From: Rivularia sp. PCC 7116
Lineage (GTDB): Bacteria; Cyanobacteriota; Cyanobacteriia; Cyanobacteriales; Nostocaceae
Assembly: GCF_000316665.1 (NCBI RefSeq)
Contig: NC_019678.1
Span: 5,704,001-5,768,000 of the forward strand
Direction: 5' to 3'
DNA length: 64,000 nt
Both the position numbers and the translations under genes were made by a program. Shown one piece after another: positions 19,410-29,193 of this stretch (positions are counted from its first letter, which is position 1; each line of letters opens with the position of its first letter). The notes below the pieces were generated by a model that did not search any database, had not been told where the DNA came from, and was given only the letters and a program-made list of their open reading frames with translations.

Positions 19410-21977
19410 GTGGACACCCGATACAACCCAGCAGAAATTGAGCTTCATTGGCAAAATAAATGGGCCGAAATGGGTTTAGATAAAACCCTTAAAGATAGTA
19501 GCAAGCCAAAATTCTACGCGCTATCGATGTTTCCTTACCCCTCGGGTAACCTGCATATGGGTCACGTTCGTAACTATACGATTACAGATGTAATTGCCCG
19601 TCTCAAACGAATGCAAGGTTATCGGGTGCTCCATCCGATGGGTTGGGATGCTTTTGGCTTACCGGCGGAAAATGCTGCGATTAAACGAGGAGTACCACCT
19701 TCAAAGTGGACTTATCAAAACATTGAGCAAATGCGCGGGCAATTAAAACGTCTGGGCTTATCTATTGATTGGGATTGCGAAGTTGCAACTTGTTCGGCTG
19801 ATTATTATAAGTGGACGCAGTGGATATTTTTGCAGTTTTTCCAAGCAGGTTTAGCTTATCAAAAGGAAGCAGCAGTAAATTGGGACCCCATAGATCAAAC
19901 TGTATTGGCGAACGAGCAGGTTGATAGTGAAGGTCGTTCGTGGCGTAGTGGTGCCATAGTTGAGCGTAAACTTTTACGGCAGTGGTTCTTCAAAATTACT
20001 GATTACGCCGAAGAATTACTAACAGATTTGGATAAGTTGTCGGGATGGCCAGATCGGGTTAAAACAATGCAGGCTAACTGGATTGGTAAATCTACGGGAG
20101 CTTATTTGGAATTTCCGATTGTAGGAATGGATCAGAAAATCGGCGTGTATACAACACGTCCCGATACTGTATATGGTGTGAGCTATGTAGTGTTAGCACC
20201 AGAGCATCCTTTAACTAAGCAGGTAACGACACCGGAACAAAAAGCAGCAGTTGAAGCTTTTGTTCAAGAAGTTGGAAATCAAAGCGAATTAGAACGTACT
20301 GCCGAAGATAAGCCCAAACGCGGTATGAGTACTGGTGGCAAAGCAATCAATCCCTTTACTGGGGAAGAGATTCCCATCTGGATTGCCGATTACGTGCTTT
20401 ACGAATACGGTACCGGGGCTGTCATGGGTGTACCCGCTCACGATGTACGAGATTTTAAGTTTGCTGGAGAAAAGAATTTACCTATCAAGTTTGTTGTTGC
20501 ACCTACCGATAATAGTGTAGAGACAGAAAAAGCCTATACCGAACCCGGTATTTTGGTAAACTCCAGCCAGTTTGACGGAATGCAGTCAACTGAAGCCAAG
20601 CAAGCAATTGTGGAATATGCCCAAAAGCAAGGTTTTGGTCAAGCACGGGTACAATATCGCTTGCGGGATTGGTTGATTTCTCGTCAGCGATATTGGGGGG
20701 CACCGATTCCTATCGTTCACTGTTCCGACTGTGGAGCGGTACCGGTACCGGATAAAGATTTACCTATAGAATTGCCCGAAAATGTCGAATTTTCAGGACG
20801 AGGTGGTTCGCCCTTGGCGCAATTGGAAAGTTGGGTAAATGTAGATTGTCCCAGTTGCGGTAAGCCAGCGAAGCGGGAAACCGATACGATGGATACTTTT
20901 ATTGATTCGTCTTGGTATTACTTGCGGTTTACCGATGCTAAGAATGATAACCAGGTGTTTGATTCGGCTAAAGTAAATGACTGGATGCCTGTTAATCAAT
21001 ATGTTGGCGGTATCGAACACGCAATTTTGCACTTATTGTATTCCCGCTTCTTTACTAAAGTATTGCGGGATAGAGGTTTACTTAATTTTGATGAACCATT
21101 TCAACACCTGTTAACTCAAGGTATGGTACAAGGTTTAACCTATACCAATCCGAATAAGGCTGGTAAAGATAAGTGGGTTGCTTCTAATTTGGTAGATGCT
21201 GCTAATCCTCGCGATCCTGAAACCGGCGAACCTCTGCAACAAGTTTACGCTACCATGTCCAAATCTAAAGGTAATGGTGTTGCGCCCGAAGATGTAATTG
21301 CGAAATATGGTGTTGATACGGCGCGGATGTTTGTTCTATTCAAAGCGCCCCCCGAAAAAGATTTGGAATGGGATGAAGCTGATGTTGAAGGACAATTCCG
21401 CTTTCTTAACCGAGTCTGGCGCTTGGTAACTGATTTTGCAAATAATCCCCAATCATCAAAGAAATCTAAACAAAATAATCCCAAATCCAAAATTGAAAAA
21501 GATTTACGTAGAGCAATTCATACTGCAATCAAAGAAGTCGGCGAAGATGTAGACAGCGATTATCAATTTAACACTGCTATTTCTGAATTGATGAAGTTAA
21601 GTAATGCCTTGAATGATGCTAAGTGCAAAGATTCACCAATTTATGCAGAAGGCATTAATACTTTAGTTTCGATGCTGGCTCCCTTTGCTCCTCACATAGC
21701 TGAAGAATTATGGCATTTGTTGGGTAATCATAATTCAGTACATACTGCAAACTGGTCTAAACACGATCCCGAAGCTTTAATTGCTGATGAAATAACTTTG
21801 GTGATTCAAATCAATGGCAAGAAACGCGGCGATTTACAAGTTCCAGCACAATTGGATAAAGCAGGATTAGAAAAGTACGCTCGCTCTTCAGAAGTCGCTC
21901 AACGCCATACCGAGAATAAAACCATTAAGAAAGTGATTGTAGTACCCGGCAAGTTGGTAAATTTCGTTATCACTTAA
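19410..21977 (+). CDS. leuS: Leucyl-tRNA synthetase
   Basis: The 855-residue class I synthetase charges tRNA-Leu. Seen are the HIGH-type motif ([13 protein letters not shown], about residues 44-55), the CP1 editing domain with the threonine-rich loop [19 protein letters not shown], two zinc-like CxxC pairs ([15 protein letters not shown]), the KMSKS-type motif MSKSKGNG near 616-620 and a C-terminal anticodon region. Length is normal. The start is a GTG at 19410 preceded by AGGAG, and the next residues [10 protein letters not shown] agree with other LeuRS N-termini. A strong hairpin terminator follows the stop. Confidence 0.97.
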   Translation: MDTRYNPAEIELHWQNKWAEMGLDKTLKDSSKPKFYALSMFPYPSGNLHMGHVRNYTITDVIARLKRMQGYRVLHPMGWDAFGLPAENAAIKRGVPPSKWTYQNIEQMRGQLKRLGLSIDWDCEVATCSADYYKWTQWIFLQFFQAGLAYQKEAAVNWDPIDQTVLANEQVDSEGRSWRSGAIVERKLLRQWFFKITDYAEELLTDLDKLSGWPDRVKTMQANWIGKSTGAYLEFPIVGMDQKIGVYTTRPDTVYGVSYVVLAPEHPLTKQVTTPEQKAAVEAFVQEVGNQSELERTAEDKPKRGMSTGGKAINPFTGEEIPIWIADYVLYEYGTGAVMGVPAHDVRDFKFAGEKNLPIKFVVAPTDNSVETEKAYTEPGILVNSSQFDGMQSTEAKQAIVEYAQKQGFGQARVQYRLRDWLISRQRYWGAPIPIVHCSDCGAVPVPDKDLPIELPENVEFSGRGGSPLAQLESWVNVDCPSCGKPAKRETDTMDTFIDSSWYYLRFTDAKNDNQVFDSAKVNDWMPVNQYVGGIEHAILHLLYSRFFTKVLRDRGLLNFDEPFQHLLTQGMVQGLTYTNPNKAGKDKWVASNLVDAANPRDPETGEPLQQVYATMSKSKGNGVAPEDVIAKYGVDTARMFVLFKAPPEKDLEWDEADVEGQFRFLNRVWRLVTDFANNPQSSKKSKQNNPKSKIEKDLRRAIHTAIKEVGEDVDSDYQFNTAISELMKLSNALNDAKCKDSPIYAEGINTLVSMLAPFAPHIAEELWHLLGNHNSVHTANWSKHDPEALIADEITLVIQINGKKRGDLQVPAQLDKAGLEKYARSSEVAQRHTENKTIKKVIVVPGKLVNFVIT

Positions 21978-22013
21978 ATTTTATTTCACTTGTGCAGGTT
22001 TACTAATTGACAC

Positions 22014-22040
22014 AACCGGGGCTAAACTCCCCGGTTTTCT
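22014..22040 (+). terminator. Rho-independent terminator of leuS
   Basis: AACCGGGG (22014-22021) pairs with CCCCGGTT (22029-22036) around a seven-base loop and is followed by a T-rich tail, 37 bp after the leuS stop. Confidence 0.85.
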
Positions 22041-22583
22041 ATTTAAGTTCATTTTTTGATTGTTTATGCTTCATACGTTACATGGAAAAGCGCCTGACAG
22101 TTTTGCCTACCAAGCGCCTTATCTGTATAAAGTTATACCATTCCACTTGTTTGATGCAACATTTGAACTCGACATTATCCCCTTAGAGCTAGGGATTGCG
22201 AGAATAAGCTTATAGCAAACGTGTTGTGAAGTGGTATCACTCCTTGCACAAATATAGAATATCTTTTAAGACCATTATCAGGGAATTGACTGAGTGACAG
22301 TTTGTCAACTGACATAGTAAAAAACAACTCAGCATTATCAACAGTCACTGAGAATCTGGGATAAGAGTTTACAAAGTATTTACAAGGTAAAATCACTACG
22401 AAGATGGTATTGCTTGTTTCCAAGGAATGAAAAGATTGGAAAGGAGGATACAAGGAGATTATGAACTAAAAATCCATACCACCCGATTACTTCGTTACCT
22501 CATCACCTCATCATCCTTGCTCATTCTTGACTATTCCTTTTGGCGCAATTCACCATGCTCCATGCCCAAATCTAAAATTTAAA
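22041..22583. other. Non-coding spacer leuS to uridylyltransferase gene
   Basis: 540 bp with no credible gene on either strand. The only long frame (22175-22453 minus) has no family pattern. The last 80 bp are low-complexity (TACCTCATCACCTCATCATC). The start of the next gene is taken at the first ATG matching its family. Confidence 0.4.
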
Positions 22584-23459
22584 ATGAAGAATCAAATTAA
22601 AAAAGCTGTAATTCCTGCTGCTGGTTTTGGTACTCGTTTATTTCCAGCAACGAAAGTTGTAAAAAAGGAATTGTTTCCGGTAATTGATAAGGATGGTAGA
22701 GCTAAACCGGTAATTCAGTCGATTGTAGAGGAAGCTGTGAATGCGGGGATAGAAGAAATTGGAATTGTAACGCAACCGGATGATAGAGATGTTTTTGAAA
22801 GTTATTTTAACAACTCACCACAATCTAAACTTTTTAACAAGCTTTCACAGCAAAATCAGGAATATTGTAAATATCTTCAGGATTTAGGTAGTAAAATTAC
22901 ATTTTTAGCACAGGACAAACAAGAAGGTTACGGACATGCAGTTTTTTGTGCCAAGGAATGGGTGGGTAATGAACCTTTTTTGTTAATGTTAGGAGACCAT
23001 ATCTATTCGTCTGATGCCGAAAAATCCTGTGCTTTTCAAGTTTTACGGGCTTACGAACAAGTTAGTCACAGTGTTATTGGATTGAATTCTTTACCAGAGG
23101 AAATGATTCATAAGGCTGGATGTATTACGGGAGTTTGGCAAGAAAAAAAATCGATTTTAAAAGTTACGCAAGTTTTTGAAAAGCCTACTATTGAATATGC
23201 CCGGAAAAATTTACGAGTGGAAGGAATGGCTGACAATGAATTTTTATGTATATTTGGCTTATATGCGCTAACGCCGAAAATATTTGATTTTTTAGAGGAG
23301 CATATTAATACTGATTTTCGAGAGAAGGGCGAGTTTCAGTTGACATCTTGCTTAGAAAAACTAAGGCAAGCTGAGGGAATGACTGGTTTGGTTGTTGATG
23401 GCAAAACTTTTGATATTGGAATGCCAAATGTTTATCGGCAGACAATGATTGATTTTTAA
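22584..23459 (+). CDS. UTP-glucose-1-phosphate uridylyltransferase-like protein
   Basis: From the ATG at 22584 the protein has 291 residues and begins KKAVIPAAGFGTRLFPATKV, the nucleotidyltransferase signature G-x-G-T-R...P-x-T-K of GalU-like enzymes. KELFPVIDKDG and PVIQSIVEEA, EGYGHAVFCAK, MLGDH and the VDGKTFDIG motif are also present. It would make UDP-glucose from UTP and glucose-1-phosphate for glycan or glycolipid synthesis. The family is related to dTDP-glucose and CDP-glucose pyrophosphorylases, so substrate choice is inferred. The upstream in-frame codons from 22527 are low-complexity and not used. Confidence 0.85.
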   Translation: MKNQIKKAVIPAAGFGTRLFPATKVVKKELFPVIDKDGRAKPVIQSIVEEAVNAGIEEIGIVTQPDDRDVFESYFNNSPQSKLFNKLSQQNQEYCKYLQDLGSKITFLAQDKQEGYGHAVFCAKEWVGNEPFLLMLGDHIYSSDAEKSCAFQVLRAYEQVSHSVIGLNSLPEEMIHKAGCITGVWQEKKSILKVTQVFEKPTIEYARKNLRVEGMADNEFLCIFGLYALTPKIFDFLEEHINTDFREKGEFQLTSCLEKLRQAEGMTGLVVDGKTFDIGMPNVYRQTMIDF

Positions 23460-23844
23460 AACAGTGAACAGTTAACAGTCAGCAGTTAACAGTCAGCAGT
23501 TAATAGTAAAGAGGAAAAAATAATATGTTTGTAGATTCTTAGGAATGGCCGCAACTGGCACATTTCTGCTGTAGGGTGCTGTGACACTTAATTTGATTTT
23601 TAACGTAATAATCAGGGTTTTAGTGTCACGCACCACCCAAGTTGTGTGACGCGCAGCCTTAGTCCTGATTCTATTAAATCTGACTTCTTACACCATTCTC
23701 AATTCGGCTCAAAGAAACCCAGTTTCTTGTTGGTTAGATAAGGAAATAATACTGTTTTCACAATTATAAACCGGATTCCTGAAATTGGTGCAAGATGTAA
23801 ATTTTATCTGACTTCTAATTGTTTACACAACTCACAGCTCACTG
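23460..23844. repeat. Repeat-rich spacer with heptamer tandem repeats
   Basis: 23467-23508 holds alternating heptamers AGTTAAC and AGTCAGC (STRR type). A palindrome AAGAAAC-CCA-GTTTCTT lies at 23712-23728. The phrase CACGCACCACCC follows at about 23629. No gene is visible. Confidence 0.6.
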
Positions 23845-24684
23845 TTAACTGATAAACATTTCTTCAGACATTATTCCTTCAGCTACTTTAGTAACTGAAC
23901 CCGTCATTTGGATCGAAAAATCTTCACTAATTTCAATTAAAATATTTCCTCCTGGCATATGTACAGTAATTGAGCGATCGCATAAATCAAGACGATGTGC
24001 AACCGCTGCTGCTGCGCTGCTACTGCTTCCCGATGCTAATGTGTAACCAGCACCTCTTTCCCAAATTTCTAATTGAATGTTTTCTCTATCAAGTACTTTC
24101 ATAAATTGTACGTTGATGCGATTTGGGAAATATTTGTGGTTTTCGATTAAATAACCATACTTCTTTGCTAACTCTGGCGTAATTTCAGGTAAAGGAATTA
24201 CACAATGAGGATTGCCAATAGTGGCAGCGCAAAATGTAAAGGTTTTATTGTCAACTGTAATATTTTCGGAAATTACTTCTCTAGGTTCTCCCGTGACGGG
24301 TATTTTATCGCTGTCAAAACTGACTTTACCCATTTCAACACGGACGGTTTTACCGTTTTCTAGAACTGAAGATTTAACTAAACCACCTAATGTTTCAATA
24401 ATAAATTGTTCTTCTTTAACTAGTTTGGTATCCCACAAATAACGGGAGAAAATTCTCAATCCATTTCCGCTTTTCTCTGCTTCGCTACCGTCAGGATTAT
24501 ATATTTTTAATAAAAATTGTCCTTTCTCGGATGTTAATGGCCCATACAGAATACCATCAGAACCAATACCAAAGTTTCTATTACAGATTGTTTGAATTTG
24601 TTCGGTAGTGAAAGATTTAGAAACATCCTTTGGATTAATCACTATGTAATCATTGCCAATTGCATGATACTTAAAATATTTCAT
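23845..24684 (-). CDS. DapF-fold protein lacking both catalytic cysteines
   Basis: The 279-residue protein is clearly of the diaminopimelate epimerase fold: HAIGNDYIVIN, RNFGIGSDGIL, YNPDGSEAEKSGNGLR, GNPHCV, PNRINVQFM, WERGAGYTLASG and MTGSVTKVAEG. In true DapF the two acid/base residues are Cys in NxDGS(x4)CGNG and in ERGAGxTxACGTG. Here both are Ser (AGC and TCG codons read directly). Ligand-binding Asn, Glu and Arg positions are kept. It may be an altered isomerase, a binding protein or inactive. It follows the S66 peptidase gene by 26 bp, so both probably share one message. Confidence 0.88.
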   Translation of the reverse strand: MKYFKYHAIGNDYIVINPKDVSKSFTTEQIQTICNRNFGIGSDGILYGPLTSEKGQFLLKIYNPDGSEAEKSGNGLRIFSRYLWDTKLVKEEQFIIETLGGLVKSSVLENGKTVRVEMGKVSFDSDKIPVTGEPREVISENITVDNKTFTFCAATIGNPHCVIPLPEITPELAKKYGYLIENHKYFPNRINVQFMKVLDRENIQLEIWERGAGYTLASGSSSSAAAAVAHRLDLCDRSITVHMPGGNILIEISEDFSIQMTGSVTKVAEGIMSEEMFIS

Positions 24685-24710
24685 ATAATTATTTACCTTA
24701 TTAATGCAAA

Positions 24711-25730
24711 TTAACTAACAGCCGCTTCTAACATTTTTATCGTTCCACTATTCGCATCAATTTCTACTTTTACACCTATAGGAAGTGTAAATTTATCCCT
24801 GATATGACCAATCATTGAACCATACCATGCTGGAATCCTCAAGGGGCGAATATGTTCTTGTAATACCTGCATTAAAGTTAATGAAGGTTCGTCTCCCATG
24901 CTACATCTAGTGCATTGTCCAAATACAAAGCCGGATAGCTGATTCAGAATTCTGGCGTTTTTTAATTGAACTAACATCCTATCTACGCGGTAAACATCTT
25001 CACCGATATCTTCTATGAATAAAATACTATTTTTCCATGTTGGTAAATAAGACGAACCCAACATGGAATTTATCACTGACAAATTTCCACCCATAAATTT
25101 ACCTCTTGCTTTACCTGGTGTAATTATTTCGCGTTGAAGTTTAGTAACTAAAGTATTATTCATTGTCACGGCTTGACCATAGAATAATATACTTTTTACA
25201 TATTTCAAAGTAAAATTATTCCAAGTAGAAGTAGCTACTGGGCCATGAAAAGTTATAAGTCCGCTACGGGCGGTAATTGCTAATAACAAAGATGTAATAT
25301 CGCTGTACCCCATAATAATTTTAGGATTAGCGCGAATAGAATTATAATTAAGTAATGGCAGAATACGATTTCCACCCCATCCACCACGCATTGCAATTAT
25401 TGCCTTAACAGTTTTATCGGTAAACATAGCATTAACATCACGAGCGCGATTTCTATCTTGCCCCGCTAAATAACCGTATCTATCTAAAATATGTCTACCT
25501 GCTTTAACTTTTAAACCTAGTGAAGTAAATATTTTTCTTGCTTCTTCAACGTCTGCGGAATCAATGATACCAGCAGGACTAATTAATCCGACTGTATCGC
25601 CAATTTTTAAACGTGGTGGTTTAATAATCGCATCAGGAGATATGTTAGCTTGAACGGTGAATAGTGGTATTTGGGTAGAGATAGTTGCTAAACCCAAAGT
25701 GGTAATAAATTTTCGGCGATTGATATTCAT
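24711..25730 (-). CDS. Tat-exported S66 L,D-carboxypeptidase (LdcA-like)
   Basis: The 339-residue protein begins MNINRRKFITTLGLATIS, a twin-arginine signal. The S66 core follows: GDTVGLISPAG, ARDVNAMFTDK, AMRGGWGGNRILP, the Ser motif MGYSDITSL, the Glu region ILFIEDIGEDVYRVDRML and the His region GHIRDKFTLPIG, so the Ser-Glu-His triad is intact. LdcA enzymes remove D-Ala from murein tetrapeptides; relatives (MccF) cleave peptide-nucleotide antibiotics. A Tat signal places it in the periplasm, unlike the cytosolic recycling enzyme of E. coli. It lies between the small membrane protein and the DapF-like gene on one strand. Confidence 0.88.
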   Translation of the reverse strand: MNINRRKFITTLGLATISTQIPLFTVQANISPDAIIKPPRLKIGDTVGLISPAGIIDSADVEEARKIFTSLGLKVKAGRHILDRYGYLAGQDRNRARDVNAMFTDKTVKAIIAMRGGWGGNRILPLLNYNSIRANPKIIMGYSDITSLLLAITARSGLITFHGPVATSTWNNFTLKYVKSILFYGQAVTMNNTLVTKLQREIITPGKARGKFMGGNLSVINSMLGSSYLPTWKNSILFIEDIGEDVYRVDRMLVQLKNARILNQLSGFVFGQCTRCSMGDEPSLTLMQVLQEHIRPLRIPAWYGSMIGHIRDKFTLPIGVKVEIDANSGTIKMLEAAVS

Positions 25731-25769
25731 AATGGAAGTATATTATCATTAACTCCCATATTTCAGGTT

Positions 25770-26255
25770 TTACTTTGAGATACAGCTATTTTGAGAACTA
25801 ACAGAAAAACTAGTCGAAGCTGTTAAGGAAGAAAAATTAAATGTAGCGATCGCACTGGTAATACCCAGGAGTGAAATTGAGATAAATATAATCAGAAAAA
25901 CCGGAAGTATATCTTTGACAATTAATTTAACATAGCGTTCTGTTAATACTGAACTGCCCATAACACCTACAGAGCCAAAGCTTACCAAAATAATTAATCT
26001 ACAGAATAAATTAATCCAATCTTCCAAGATTGAATTTTGATTTATTTGACATAAAGGTGATTTTCTATCTAAAGCTAAATTAATATACTCTTTTTTTAAT
26101 GGTGTGAATATATTTTTGCTATCTTCGATGAGAAAACCATCATAATTTTTATATTTAACTATATTTCCTGTACTTTGTGCAAATGTTTGTTTAGTATTTA
26201 TCGTCATTGCGAATACTAAGGATGCTGCTACTACAGCTATTTTACGATAATTCAT
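25770..26255 (-). CDS. Small exported/membrane protein of the M50-S66 cassette
   Basis: The 161-residue protein has a signal peptide (KIAVVAASLVFAMTINTK, cleavage after FAQ), a polar segment of about 70 residues and two membrane helices (FCRLIILVSFGSVGVMGSSV; ILPVFLIIFISISLLGITSA), ending in a Ser-rich tail. No family is recognised. It sits 39 bp upstream of the S66 gene and 89 bp downstream of an M50 protease gene. Its last third recurs as a decayed fragment at 27235-27355, so it was part of a duplicated unit. It is a candidate substrate or regulator of the M50 proteases. Confidence 0.65.
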   Translation of the reverse strand: MNYRKIAVVAASLVFAMTINTKQTFAQSTGNIVKYKNYDGFLIEDSKNIFTPLKKEYINLALDRKSPLCQINQNSILEDWINLFCRLIILVSFGSVGVMGSSVLTERYVKLIVKDILPVFLIIFISISLLGITSAIATFNFSSLTASTSFSVSSQNSCISK

Positions 26256-26344
26256 CAGCTTGTAAGAATTGAGTAAGCTTTTAAGGAATTGTCGAACAAT
26301 TAAAAATTGATAAGTAATTTTTAATTTAAAAATGCAATTTGAGT

Positions 26345-26938
26345 TTATAGAAAACTTCTGATAATTAATTCGGACAACATAACTAAACCTTCAGCGAAGC
26401 CGGGAACTAAAAATATAATTATTAAACCGAACATCCCGATTGGACTATCTTGAAATGGCTTAAAACTAGGAAAAAAGCTACAGAATATATGAAATCCATC
26501 CAGGGGAGGAATGGGTAGTATATTTAAGAAAAATAAAGTCAAATTAACTCTAGCAGCCAAATGAAGAAATTCCGTACTGACTATTTCTGAATTATAAAAA
26601 CTTAATAACAGTCCAATTAATATAAATCCCAAAGCTAAATTACATAAAGGACCTGCTACAGATACTAAAAAATCACTGATTCTACCATTACGAAATTTAT
26701 TAGGATTTATAGGCATTTGTCCCCAAGATATGCCTGCTATACATAGAAAAATTATTGATTGCCATCCCATATGAACTACGGGATTTAAAGTAATATGTCC
26801 TGCTTTCTTTGGTGTATTGTCTCCTTGAGCCATCGCTACAACACCATGACAAAGTTCGTGTAAGGTTATTGAAATTATCAGAATTGCAATATATCTAAAG
26901 AAAAAAACCGGATTTTGGATAAGCGTATTAATAAACAT
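26345..26938 (-). CDS. M50 site-2 protease-like, copy B
   Basis: The 197-residue integral membrane protein carries the zinc motif HELCH near its N-terminus, the GHITLNPVVHMGWQSIIF segment and the second zinc-ligand motif LPIPPLDGFHIF. This matches the compact cyanobacterial/Firmicute M50B group (YwhC/FpaP type), which cleaves within the membrane or of which many have no known substrate. It is a close paralogue of the gene at 27405-28016 with the same layout. It overlaps no gene; the small membrane protein follows by 89 bp. Confidence 0.9.
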   Translation of the reverse strand: MFINTLIQNPVFFFRYIAILIISITLHELCHGVVAMAQGDNTPKKAGHITLNPVVHMGWQSIIFLCIAGISWGQMPINPNKFRNGRISDFLVSVAGPLCNLALGFILIGLLLSFYNSEIVSTEFLHLAARVNLTLFFLNILPIPPLDGFHIFCSFFPSFKPFQDSPIGMFGLIIIFLVPGFAEGLVMLSELIIRSFL

Positions 26939-27208
26939 ATAATTTCATTTTTGTTGTCTTTAACATCAAGCAATTCACAGTATAGATATGTCTAACAAGC
27001 AAAGTACAGTCATAAAAATACATGTTATTTGTACTTTTATGCATGAATATACGTACTTTTATGAACAGCTATTTTTTCTGTGCTTATGATGTTTTACGAC
27101 GGTTTTTATTTCTTATGCAGTTGAAGCGTTAAGACGATGTTTGTTTGGAAACCATGGTTGAAACCGCAACTACACCGTTGATTGTCAGCAGACGAATAAA
27201 AAAAAATT

Positions 27209-27235
27209 CTAGGTTGGCTTTCGTTGCTCAACCCA
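27209..27235. repeat. Dispersed hairpin repeat
   Basis: AGGTTGGCTTTCGTTGCTCAACCC can fold with GGTTG pairing to CAACC. It resembles a common short intergenic cyanobacterial repeat and lies next to the decayed gene copy. Confidence 0.45.
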
Positions 27236-27355
27236 AAACTTCCATGTTTCAAATTTTACTTTAAAATGCAGCTATTACACTTACAAGACTTAGAAATGAA
27301 ATTAATACAAGTACAATTAGAAAAACCGGAAGCATATTTTTAAGAATTAAGCGTA
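27235..27355 (-). pseudogene. Decayed second copy of the small membrane protein gene
   Basis: AACTTCCATGTTTCAAATTT (27236 on) and GCAGCTATT match 25753 onward (AACTCCCATATTTCAGGTTT, ACAGCTATT). TTAGAAAAACCGGAAGCATA (27316 on) matches TCAGAAAAACCGGAAGTATA near 25890. About 70 bases between the two blocks are missing relative to the intact gene. The fragment lies directly after the M50 copy A gene, just as the intact gene follows copy B. It therefore marks an ancient tandem duplication of the M50-plus-membrane-protein unit. Confidence 0.75.
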
Positions 27356-27404
27356 AGTTGTATAAATATTACTGCGTTCGTAAAATCGGATTTTAATACT
27401 TCGC

Positions 27405-28016
27405 TTAAAACGCTAATGTCAATCTCAAAAAATTTGTAATTATTAAATCTACAATCGTGATTAATCCCGCACCAAAACCAGGAATTAGAAATACAATCAT
27501 TAAACCAAATGCTCCCATTTGACTACGTTCCAACTGCTTTAATTCTGGAAAAATATTACTAAATATATGAAAACCATCTAGTGGAGGGATGGGTAATAAA
27601 TTAAATATAAATTGAGCTAAATTAATTCTAGCTGCGAGATAAAGAAAATCTTTACTAATAAATCCTGAATTGTAAAAAAGAGATAGTAATGCAATAAATA
27701 TAAACCCTAAAGCTAAATTACATAAAGGCCCTGCTGCGGATACTAAAATATCGCTGAATTTACCATTACGAAATTTATAGGGATTTACAGGCATTTGTCC
27801 CCAAGACATACCAACAAGACATAGAAAAATTATTGATTCAACTCCCATATGAACCACGGGATTCAAAGTTATATGTCCTAATTTTTTAGGAGTGTCATCT
27901 CCTTGACTCAACGCCGCAAAACCATGAGCCAATTCGTGTAAACATATTGAGATAATAACAATTACAATATATCTAAAGAAAAAAGCTGGATGAGTAACAA
28001 GTGTAGTGAGAAACAT
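27405..28016 (-). CDS. M50 site-2 protease-like, copy A
   Basis: The 203-residue membrane protein has HELAH, GHITLNPVVHMGVESIIF and LPIPPLDGFHIF, the two zinc-binding motifs of intramembrane metalloproteases, and four to five hydrophobic segments. It is strongly similar to copy B throughout, with differences scattered, so the duplication is not recent. It is the most upstream member of the leftward cassette ending with the DapF-like gene. Its substrate is unknown. Confidence 0.9.
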   Translation of the reverse strand: MFLTTLVTHPAFFFRYIVIVIISICLHELAHGFAALSQGDDTPKKLGHITLNPVVHMGVESIIFLCLVGMSWGQMPVNPYKFRNGKFSDILVSAAGPLCNLALGFIFIALLSLFYNSGFISKDFLYLAARINLAQFIFNLLPIPPLDGFHIFSNIFPELKQLERSQMGAFGLMIVFLIPGFGAGLITIVDLIITNFLRLTLAF

Positions 28017-28760
28017 ATATTTTTAACTGTGATAGATGCTAGACTAAAAGATTTTATTTCTTGACAGAAAAATCAAAAAGCAAGTTTGATTAAAAGCTTT
28101 AACTGATTAGTGATATATGTATTATTGAGCAGCTTTTATTACTCAGTCAGCGGTTGATATACTGAAATAATCTATTCATCAGTAAACGATGCATTAGTTA
28201 CAATGCTTATTCTCTGTAGTTAATTGCACTAAATAATTCAAGGCGATCGCCAATCATTTTAAAATTGTTTTCATGAAGTTGTCAGATTCTGAGGAAATAC
28301 CTCAATTTATTTATCGGTAATAATTCTGAATCTATATAGGTTAAATTGTGATGATATTGGAAGATATTTAGGGAGATTAGTTAAATGACGGCGATTACGT
28401 GCAAACAAGCATAAATTCTCGGATTTTGATTAATTTTTAACAGTTGATAATTTAAAAAAACTTGTGGTAGCATAATTTACCCATATCCAATGCAAAAACG
28501 CTGAAGGCAAAAGGTAAAAGTAGAAATTCTTCCCATTACTTTTACCTCTTGCCTTTTACTTTTTTGAGGAAGTCAAAAATAAATTTATCAGTTACCAGTT
28601 ACTAATGTGATGGGTATCAATTTTTTCTACCCCCTCTTCCCCCTCTCCCCCCTCCCAATTTTTATACGCCAAAACTAATGAAAACGAGTACTAGAGTTTC
28701 CCTTGGGGCACTTAAATCGTTACAGTACAGATATAAAATCGGAAATTATCGGGGATAGCT
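28017..28760. other. Non-coding spacer with a long hairpin
   Basis: 744 bp between divergent genes. A strong hairpin lies at 28506-28553: GGCAAAAGGTAAAAGTA pairs with TACTTTTACCTCTTGCC, followed by a T-rich run, so it could terminate a rightward transcript. No gene is visible upstream of it. A HIP1 site lies at 28243. A C-rich low-complexity tract (CCCCCTCTTCCCCCTCTCCC) is at 28631-28650. Confidence 0.5.
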
Positions 28761-29126
28761 ATGGCACGCCAGCGATTTATTATAGAAATGGGAATGGGTA
28801 TAGATCAACACGGGCAAGAACCAACCGTGGCAGCCAAAAGAGCGGTGAGAAACGCGATCGCTAACAATGCTTTAATCGGAGTGTTTGAAGTTGCTGGTTT
28901 AAGCGATCCGAATGAAATGATTGTAGAAGTGCAGATTGCTCTACCATATCCGGAGCAAGTAAGGGAAGAGGAAGTTTTAGCAGTATTGCCTTTTGGACGC
29001 AAAAGCCTTACCCTGCAATCTGGGGGAATGATGGTTGAAGGAAAAGCTATTGAAGTATTGCAAGATAAAAATGACGAAATGTTGATTGCTGTCGCTGCGG
29101 TTACAGTTTTGATTGAAAATAATTAA
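28761..29126 (+). CDS. Lin0512-family protein
   Basis: The 121-residue cytosolic protein begins MARQRFIIEMGMGIDQHGQ and has PTVAAKRAVRNAIANNALIG and LPFGRKSLTLQSGGMMVEGK. These match the Lin0512 family, small conserved proteins of unknown biochemical function found in bacteria and plants. The ATG at 28761 is preceded by a GGGGATAGCT element about five bases away. The SnoaL-like gene follows 67 bp later on the same strand and may be co-transcribed. Confidence 0.82.
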   Translation: MARQRFIIEMGMGIDQHGQEPTVAAKRAVRNAIANNALIGVFEVAGLSDPNEMIVEVQIALPYPEQVREEEVLAVLPFGRKSLTLQSGGMMVEGKAIEVLQDKNDEMLIAVAAVTVLIENN

Positions 29127-29193
29127 TTAGCTGTTAATCTTTGCAACTACATAGATAACTTTAACCTTTGAATTTTGACCTTTAACCTACCCT

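Noticed and set aside
22175-22453. Minus-strand 92-residue frame after leuS
   Set aside because: No ribosome site, no family pattern and low-complexity composition.
23845-24684. Ordinary dapF assignment
   Set aside because: Both active-site cysteines are Ser, so normal epimerase function cannot be assumed.
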